Assembly (NCBI GenBank): GCA_930367215.1
Contig: OV884056.1
Span: forward strand, 253,235,127 to 253,299,126
Reading direction: 5' to 3'
Source of the DNA: Pollenia angustigena
Lineage: Eukaryota; Arthropoda; Insecta; Diptera; Polleniidae
DNA length: 64,000 nucleotides
The notes beneath the pieces were generated by a model. It had not been told where the DNA came from, did no database searches, and saw only the letters and a program-made list of their open reading frames with translations. This document shows positions 57,796-64,000 of this stretch, piece by piece (position 1 is the stretch's first letter; every line of letters begins with the position of its first letter). The position numbers and the translations under genes were made by a program.

Positions 57796-57966
57796 GTATT
57801 TATTTATTTAGTAAGAGTTACAAATACAATTACAAAATATATTCTAACTTAATTAGCCAAAGAATTTAAGTATACCTTCAGCCCGTTGTAGTGAAACAGA
57901 CCAGATTCTCTGGCGGGAACAGAACCCGCCAAACCCGCTACTCAACAACTAGCCTACCGGGGCACC
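57796..57966 (-). mobile_element. tRNA-derived SINE candidate with TAAA-repeat tail
   Basis: On the minus strand the 5' end GGTGCCCCGGTAGGCTAGTT contains an A-box-like TAGGCTAGTTG. It is followed by a perfect 6-bp stem GGCGGG-TTCTGTT-CCCGCC, which has a seven-base loop like a T arm (B-box-like). The body is AT-rich, and the 3' end at 57797-57812 is (TAAA)3-like. This matches the layout of insect tRNA-derived SINEs. A second copy would be needed to prove mobility. Confidence 0.5.
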
Positions 57967-58740
57967 CTTCAGTAGAACTAATTTTTTACATATGACTGTT
58001 TTTACCTAAAACTAATTTAAATTCTGCACAGTCCAATTAAAGTTTTCACTTTGTTATTAAAAGTGATTCTTAAGTAACTATTGGGACTTTTTATAATCCA
58101 AAAATAATTAGCAATTAAGTAATCTTTTTGTAGTCGTTTTGTTGGCACTATAGGACGGTTAATACAAACAAGCTTTATTACAAGCTTTTTTTTTTTTAAC
58201 CTCCAATATTTGTTTCATCTTTTCTTCACTTCTCAGCAAATCATCAATACAGAAAATTAACTGCCAACTTTGTATGCCAAAATCGTTATAAAAGCCAATG
58301 GTAAAAACACATTTTCTTTGCGTGCAATTTATTTTAATTTAAGGTCCTTTAAAGTAAGAGCAGCCTCAGGCATTGACATATGTTGTGACTCTAGACGACA
58401 AAAGTAACCACAATCCAGCAAATGGATCATCAAAATAATTTTTGCAATGATATCGTGCTCCTTCGTTGAGAGAAAAAATATTCGTCCAATGGAACAAACC
58501 ATTTTAGAATTCGGTGTTTTGCTGTATAAATGTTGAAATTTTGGGGTTTTTGGGAAAATAATACTTATAGTTTTTGAGTTTTAAGTCATAATCTAACAAG
58601 AGGACAATTCACTAAAAAAATGGACAAACTACTGTCCTTTTTTTTTAAAATCTTTAAGGACATCGTATCAATAAAAGGACTGTCCTCTTAAAAAAGGACG
58701 AATGGTCACCGTACATTTAGATATCACTCCTGAAATATTC
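57967..58740. other. interspersed-repeat-like DNA
   Basis: Near 58670-58700, 'AAAAGGACAGTCC'-like inverted segments occur. No gene recognised. Confidence 0.35.
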
Positions 58741-58842
58741 CAACTTTCGGTGGAGGGTATCAAAGACTCGGCACAGTCGAATATAGCATTCTAGCTTAAT
58801 AATCTAGTTGATTATTTTCAGTTATCACATAATTATTTTAAC

Positions 58843-59098
58843 TGACCAACAAAAAAATTCACATATGTGACGCGCAAAATAGAAAGGGACTTTTTATACG
58901 TGTATCTTTGGTGTACCATCACTGAGCGTGTTGGTATCGGTCTCGTTTGAAAGCGACACATCTCAACCTTGTTGGTGAATCTTGAAAACGTACGTAGGTC
59001 GTCCCTACCTCTTGTTTTCTGCAGTTGGTTTTTACTGTTCCCTTTACCTTTCTGGTCCCTTTCTCTATGCGCTGTCACATATAGGATTTTGTTGCTAG
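58843..59098. mobile_element. MITE with about 35-bp imperfect inverted ends
   Basis: The left end CCAACAAAAAAATTCACAT, then ATGTGACGCGC and 'ATAGAAAGGGAC', is mirrored on the right by reversed GCAACAAAATCCTATATGTG, then ACAGCGCATAGAGAAAGGGA. The central part is of higher complexity but encodes nothing recognisable. The open frame across it (minus strand) is probably incidental. The target duplication is unclear. Confidence 0.55.
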
Positions 59099-61390
59099 AG
59101 AAACCCTTTTGTCAGACTTTTTAAACTTTTTTGTTAACTAAGTATATTTGTCAAAAATGAAGATTAATCATAATTATTTATTTATTTACTCTGTATTTTA
59201 ACAATGTTGCCAGGTTTTAACAAAAACTCAATCCCTGAAAAAGTTGGAAAGAATACCAACGCAACGTCGGATTTTATTGAGAATGAAATAAAAAATCTTT
59301 AGTTACATTAAATTAATGACCTTGAAAGCCTGCATATAGGAAACTATATAAACAATTAAGAATAATCAAAAAAGGTCGATCAACACTTACAATTATAGAA
59401 AATGTTTGGTTTGCTTATGTCTTACAACTCTAGAAAAAGATATAACAAGATAAATACACAACTAAATATTTCCTGTGTTAATGCACTATTTCTTGCACTA
59501 CATCATTTTCTTATCAAAGTAGTGCATTAATAACTTTTGAATTACCTTTGAATTGTATACCAATCAACGCACCACTTATGCATTATTATTAAAACTCAAT
59601 AAGAATTGTGCATTATTTTTGCATTATCACTAGAGTAGTGTAAAAATAATAATGTATTGTTTTTGCATTATCACTGATTTGGTTTAATTTAAAAATATGT
59701 CAATGTGTTAGCATATATAATGCTTGTATCCTAGGTTTGGTACGTATTTATGTATGTTACAACATTTTTCTTTTAATAAAAACTACTTAAATTTTTTAGC
59801 ATCTATTTAAAGTCCGTCGATGTAAAATAAAACGATTTCAAAGAGGTTTCAAGCGGACTTTGTCGCTATGCGTCAGTCACATGGCAAAAACGAAAAGGAA
59901 CAAAATGAAAAATTAATTTAACAAAACGACAAAAGTTAGCTCATCAGACTACTTGACGAATTTTAAACCTTGTGGCGTCAAAATCGATTGCCAATCCAGG
60001 TAAAATAATGGACCGAGTTGACTTGCAAAATTCGAAAATAAAATTGTTTCATAGGTATTTTAAGAGAGCTTTTTTTTATCTGCTAGAAACTTTTGACCTC
60101 TCCAAAAACAAATTTTGGTTTAATGTGTCTTGATTTTAATGTATGCAAATAAAAGTACAAAAATTTTGGGTATCAATAAAAGCGCTAATTTGGCGCCCTT
60201 CTCAAAAAAGCGATAAAGAAAAAATATGCGCCTTTTTGACACTTAAAAAGCGTATAATCTAGCGCCAAAAGCGCTAAATTGGCAACTCTGACTAAAACTA
60301 CTATAGCAATATTTAATTTATTTTGATCTTTCACAATGTCCTCTTCCTTATCATAATGACTATAAAACATGGTTGATTTATTTTAAATTAGTTTTAATAA
60401 GAAATAAGCATTTTGTTATTAAGATGGAGTTCCTTACAGAGTGGGTAAAAAGTAGAGATTTATGGGTAAACAATAGGGTGATCGATTATTCGACTTTTTT
60501 CAATAACCGGTTTTCGAATATTCCGAATAGTTGCTATTTAAAAAAAACCGGTTTTCGGTTAAGCATTTTAAAATTAACCGGTAAACCGGTTTTAATTCGA
60601 ATACATAAAAATACAAAAATCAAATTAGATTTTGTAATAAAAACTTAATTAAAATAAAAGTAAAGCAATTCACGAAGGTAAGGAACTAACAAAATACATG
60701 TATATGACTTAAGGTTTGTTCAGACGTAAAAAATATTTGACAATAAACTCCAAAAAAGCGTGACCAGTAAATTGATCAAACTTTGGCTTTATTTTAACTA
60801 ATTTCTGTTTATTTACTTAACTTTATTCCCGAAATGATAATCGTATAATGTAATTTAGAAACTGTTAAATAATGTTTGCAATAGCGTAACGTTTTGCAAA
60901 AGCAAACAATTCTTTAAGCAAACTAGTGGTAAGACATCAAATATTTAATAGGTGTGAACATAGCTGTAGAAGTTTTGAAACACTTTGGTTTTAAGAAATT
61001 ATAGGAATTTAAAAATTTATTATTTGAGATATTCCCACAAATATTATTTTAAATGAGTTTTAATTGATAGTGGTTAAGCATGTCTATATGAATCAGTGTA
61101 CAGACTTCAAACATATTTTTGAAAAGTTGCAAGCAAAACCTCTTATCCAGGATTATATAGTTTAAATTATTTTGTTTCAGCAGTATAAAAACGAATAGTA
61201 ATATGAATATGCTTTTTGTATGAAATATCTGATAATTTGTCGATCACAATTTGAAGCCTTCCATGAGATTGTTTGATTCCTTAAGTTTTGCTTTAAGTTC
61301 GTGGTATTTTAAAATAAATAAAACTTAAGAATTTTGCCACATCGTTGATTGTTGTAGTTTTTAGCATGAAGATATGCTAGAACTACTTAA
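59099..61390. other. spacer without recognised genes
   Basis: 59460-59690 holds repeated TGCATTATC/GTGCATTA motifs in both orientations, perhaps a small element. 60475-60605 is rich in ACCGGTT/AACCGGT palindromes like 49180-49300. 60230-60290 contains GCGCCAAAAGCGCTAAATTG next to GGCAACTCTG, resembling a transposon tip. No ends could be fixed. Confidence 0.35.
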
Positions 61391-61393
61391 CAG

Positions 61394-61548
61394 TGTGTGT
61401 GAAACGGTAGCAAAGTTCTATGGTAAATTGAAATTTCTACGCTAATGTCAAAATTTATACTAGCCCCCAGGGCTAGTGAAATTTTATTCACCTCAACAGT
61501 GTCCAAATTTTACTTCCATGAGTACTTTGCTACCGTTTCACCCACACC
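61394..61548. mobile_element. short TIR element (155 bp)
   Basis: The ends TGTGTGTGAAACGGTAGCAA and, reversed, GGTGTGGGTGAAACGGTAGC are inverted, and the match extends through AGTNCTxATGG. CAG flanks both sides (61391-61393 and 61549-61551). A CTAGCCCCCAGGGCTAG hairpin lies in the centre. Confidence 0.65.
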
Positions 61549-61635
61549 CAGAGATGAAAAAAGTGACTTATGAAAATTGCCTAAATCATTTGCGAGGGCA
61601 GCTTTCGAAGAAAGAGAAAGAAAACGTTTTTTGGG

Positions 61636-61915
61636 GCCCAAATGAAGAATCGCCCAAACGAACATGAAAAATGACCCAAAAAGTTATATATGAAATTTTG
61701 CCCAAAAAAACGAAAAAGGGCCCAAAATAAAAATGAAAAATGACCCAAAAAGAAAAAAAAAATTTTTTTCCAAAAAAAAAAAAAATTAAAAATTACCCAA
61801 TTTGCAAAACAGTGTTTATTATTCATATAAATTTCGAAACATACAAATGTAAGTTTTATGTACAAAATTGCATTGTATCTTCAACAGCTGCGCGGCAGTA
61901 TGGACAGTAATACCT
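61636..61915 (-). repeat. GCCCAA-rich block A1 (direct duplicate of 62695-62976)
   Basis: This block repeats 'ATGAAAAATGACCCAAAAAG' and 'GAAATTTTGCCCAAxAAAAA' motifs. It then continues with 'AATTACCCAATTTGCAAAA', 'TTATTATTCATATAAATTT', 'TTGCATTxTATCTTCAACAG' and 'CGGCAGTAxGGACAGTAAT'. The same order recurs at 62695-62976, about 1.06 kb to the right. Confidence 0.85.
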
Positions 61916-62195
61916 ATTTGAGCCCTCCGCCAAACTTTGTGCACTATTCAATAGTTAAATATTAATTAATCACTGCATAGTTATAATCAATTACTCAAAA
62001 CAGAATATAGCTTTTTGCAAGGTGGCATGTCATAAAGTCCAGCGTCGAAATGTCCATGGACACTGTGACACTTTTAAAAAAGTCATAACGTCCGTGGGCA
62101 TTAAGACACTTTGCAAATTGACATTATGTCATTTTTAAAAATGTCATAAGGTGCATAATTACTAAAGATGTTTAATACAAAAAAAGATCTACATA

Positions 62196-62340
62196 CACAC
62201 AGAGAAAAACATGTTTTATTATGGTCATAACCAAAAAAACTATTTTTAAAGAAACTTATTTTACCATAATATGGTTGTCGGCAACAATGATATGGTTGGA
62301 TTAAACATTTAAAAATGGATTTTTTGTTTTTTCTCTGGGT
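62196..62340. mobile_element. short ATGGTT-family MITE (145 bp)
   Basis: The ends are CACACAGAGAAAAACATG and, reversed, CACCCAGAGAAAAAACAAA, inverted, with CATA next to both. The interior carries ACCATAATATGGTTG- and ATATGGTT-type motifs shared with 13112-13310. Non-coding. Confidence 0.6.
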
Positions 62341-62384
62341 GCATATATTAAACATATAACGAAAAAACTTTTGGGCGCAAGGAT

Positions 62385-62615
62385 TTGCTCCCCTATGGTG
62401 TAACAAATACCCGCAGCGCTTACTAAAGCGTCTCGGCATAGCCGGCCTTTGGCCAGGCGCAAGTATTTTCTACTCTATGGTATAACAAAGACCGGCTTCG
62501 CTAACTAAAGCTTCTCTGCGCAGACGGCCCTTGGGCGGGCGCGAGGATTTTTTGCTTTTCGGTATAACAAGTACCGGTTTCGCTAAGTAAAGCTTCTAAA
62601 ATCTGCCTTGTTTCC
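62385..62615 (-). repeat. 82-bp GC-rich tandem units, minus orientation (array 1)
   Basis: Three units are aligned by their AAGCTT (or AAGCGT) landmarks at 62426, 62508 and 62590, exactly 82 bp apart. Each unit reads, on the minus strand, AAGCTTTAGTTAGCGAAGCC, then 'GTTATACCATAG', 'AAAATCCTTGCGCC' and a GGCCGAAGGCCGGC-type hairpin. The first unit is the most diverged. Confidence 0.9.
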
Positions 62616-62645
62616 GAACGAAGGCCGGCTATGCAGAGAAGCTTG

Positions 62646-62976
62646 GCTGTAGGAAATATCGCCCAAAGAAAAATGGCCAAAAAAAAAAATGAAAAATCGC
62701 CCAAATGAAGAATCGCCCAAAAGAACATGAAAAATGACCCAAAAAGTTATATATGAAATTTTGCCCAACAAAAACGAAAAAGGGCCCAAAAAAAAATGAA
62801 AAATGACCCAAAAAGCAAAAACGAATTTTTCCGAAAAAAAAAAATTAAAAATTACCCAATTTGCAAAAAAGTGGTTATTATTCATATAAATTTAGTTCCA
62901 TACAAGTGTAAGTTTTATGTAAAAAATTGCATTTTATCTTCAACAGCTGCTCGGCAGTAAGGACAGTAATACCGGC
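62646..62976 (-). repeat. terminal-like segment plus GCCCAA block A2
   Basis: It starts with the 32-base segment beginning CTGTAGGAAATATCGCCC at 62646. This segment occurs exactly inverted near 63694-63727 and nearly so at 63873-63905. It continues as the direct duplicate of block A1 to 62976. Confidence 0.85.
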
Positions 62977-62979
62977 TGC

Positions 62980-63165
62980 GCAAACTTCGCTAAGCTTCTC
63001 TGCATAGCCGGCCTTCGGCCGGGCGCAAGGATTTTCTCCACTATGGTATAGCAAACACCGGCTTCGCTAACTAAAGCTTCTCTGTATAGGCGGCCTTCGG
63101 CCGGGCGCAAGAATTTTCTCCTCTATGGTAGAACAAGTACCGGTTTCGCTAAGTAAAGCTTCTAA
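62980..63165 (-). repeat. 82-bp GC-rich tandem units, minus orientation (array 2)
   Basis: AAGCTT landmarks at 62992, 63074 and 63156 give exact 82-bp spacing. Each unit has the CGGCCTTCGGCCG hairpin. The array ends in 'AAAATCTGCCTTGTTTTCG', the same sequence that ends array 1 near 62600-62620. Confidence 0.92.
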
Positions 63166-63199
63166 AATCTGCCTTGTTTTCGAACGAAGGCCATATACG

Positions 63200-63430
63200 C
63201 AGAAAAGCTTTAGTTAGCGAAGCCGGTGTTTGTTATACCATAGAGGGGAAATCCTTGCGCCCGGCCGAAGGCCGGCTATACAGAGAAGCTTTAGTTAGCG
63301 AAGCCGGTGTTTGTTATACCATAAAGGAGAAAATCCATGCGCCCGGCCGAAGGCCGGCTTTGCAGAGAAGCTTTAGTTAGCGCAGCCGGTATATATTATA
63401 TCTTTGAGGAGAAAATCCTTGCCCCCAAAA
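63200..63430 (+). repeat. 82-bp GC-rich tandem units, plus orientation (array 3)
   Basis: AAGCTT landmarks at 63205, 63286 and 63368 (spacing 81 and 82). The units are the same as in arrays 1 and 2 but inverted, so arrays 2 and 3 face each other across a ~35-bp spacer near 63180. The local open frame (SEAGVCYTI repeated) is a by-product of the unit length and has no family signature. Confidence 0.92.
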
Positions 63431-63454
63431 GTGTTTTCGTTATATATTTAATAT

Positions 63455-63910
63455 AAACACCCAGAGAAAAAACAACAAACTTATTTTTAAATAAATTACA
63501 ATTATATTAAATAAAGATGGCCCGAAAAAATGGGCTATTTTTCATATTATATTTTTGGGTGATTTTTCGTTATGAAAATTTAAAAAACGAAAAATCACCT
63601 AATAATAACGAAAAAAAGCCCAAACATTTTGGGTCACTTTTCATATGAATTAAGGCCCAATTTTACATGGAATTTTTTTGGGTGATTTTTAATTTTGGGC
63701 CATTTTTCTTTGGGCGATATTTCCTACAGTCGAGAAGCTTTAGTTAGCGAAGCCGGTTTTTGTTATACCATAGAGGAGAAAATCCTTGCCCAAAAATGTT
63801 GGGTCACTTTTCATATGAATTCAGGCCCAATTTTACATGGAATTTTTTTGGGCGATTTTTCATTTATTTTTTTGGCCATTTTTCTTTGGGCGATTTTTCC
63901 TACAGCCGTT
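63455..63910 (+). repeat. GGGC-rich blocks B1 and B2 with one isolated 82-bp unit
   Basis: Two related blocks (63640-63727 and 63794-63905) share 'GGGTCACTTTTCATATGAAT', 'AGGCCCAATTTTACATGGAA' and 'GGCCATTTTTCTTTGGGCGA', then TTTCCTACAG. They are in the opposite orientation to A1/A2. Between them is a single plus-oriented copy of the 82-bp unit's first half (63731-63790). An ATGGTT-family start (CACCCAGAGAAAAAAC) is at 63460. Confidence 0.85.
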
Positions 63911-64000
63911 TTTTGGTGGTGAAGTGGCAATGTGTAAAAACAGGCCGCTACTTTCAACACAAATTGAGTAATCAAAACAAAAAATGTTAAAATGGCAGCT
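63911..64000. other. end of window, nothing recognised
   Basis: Short unique-looking sequence. Confidence 0.3.

Noticed and set aside
58833..59078. Minus-strand open frame of 81 codons with complex composition
   Set aside because: It spans a TIR element almost exactly, and its composition comes from the element's GC-richer ends. No domain was recognised.
63174..63380. Open frame with a repeated SEAGVCYTI motif, looking like a repeat protein
   Set aside because: It is a translation of the 82-bp array. The units are palindromic and occur in both orientations, and other frames of the same array are also open, so coding is unlikely.
1..64000. CRISPR arrays, bacterial operons, ribosomal RNA genes
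   Set aside because: No regularly spaced short repeats with unique spacers, no ribosome-binding-site/ORF organisation and no rRNA-like conserved segments were seen. The content is eukaryotic repeat DNA.

Overview
This looks like non-coding nuclear DNA from a brachyceran fly, possibly a calyptrate. It is strongly AT-rich and full of A/T runs. Its transposons are ones typical of Diptera: mariner elements with the D-41-D spacing of the rosa clade, piggyBac-like and hAT relics, a Ty3/gypsy end, non-LTR retrotransposon ends, a Helitron helicase end, and short 'GTCCGTC' repeats of the mini-me/DINE kind. I found no convincing host exon. Every stretch of recognisable protein belongs to a transposable element, and every one of those is broken. 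The organism call is inference.

Layout. 1-2.2 kb: end of a TTAA-flanked element carrying a dead mariner, then two hairpin MITEs. 3.5-4.4 kb: a 914-bp mariner deletion derivative. 4.9-5.6 kb: a degenerate ~130-bp tandem array. 6.0-6.5 kb: a small hAT-type element. 7.6-8.6 kb: a BED-finger hAT transposase relic. 8.8-9.7 kb: a second mariner derivative. 10.3-12.1 kb: inverted repeats around a MITE. 13.1-15.3 kb: a gypsy integrase/3' end split by a MITE, then a non-LTR 3' end. 18.1-19.4 kb: a piggyBac relic between two MITEs. 20.2-21.3 kb: a hAT element with a perfect 8-bp target duplication. 21.4-23.6 kb: a MITE and a 163-bp tandem duplication. 23.7-25.9 kb: a mariner holding a hAT element that itself holds a MITE. 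28.5-32.3 kb: small repeats and MITEs. 32.6-34.7 kb: a piggyBac element with both ends. 36.5-37.3 kb: a MITE. 37.7-46.2 kb: Helitron-like ends, a non-LTR fragment, several MITEs and a Pif1-type helicase fragment. 46.7-49.1 kb: a second hAT element with a perfect target duplication and a TA-flanked MITE. 50.2-52.6 kb: a tRNA-like sequence in a palindrome, a truncated MITE and a mini-me-like repeat. 54.1-56.2 kb: a complete second copy of the TTAA element with the dead mariner. 56.7-59.1 kb: a mini-me-like repeat, a tRNA-derived SINE candidate and a MITE. 61.4-63.9 kb: a GC-rich fold-back array of 82-bp units.

The elements interact mainly by nesting. Several insertions can be dated relative to one another because target duplications, or a paralogous empty site within the window, show which element went into which. 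The non-autonomous families (rosa derivatives, TA-flanked and 3-bp-flanked MITEs, hAT elements without transposase) must have relied on transposases encoded elsewhere. I see no novel protein-coding system. The most unusual structures are the fold-back array at 61.6-63.9 kb, the duplicated TTAA element with a shared dead mariner, and the triple nest at 23.7-25.9 kb.
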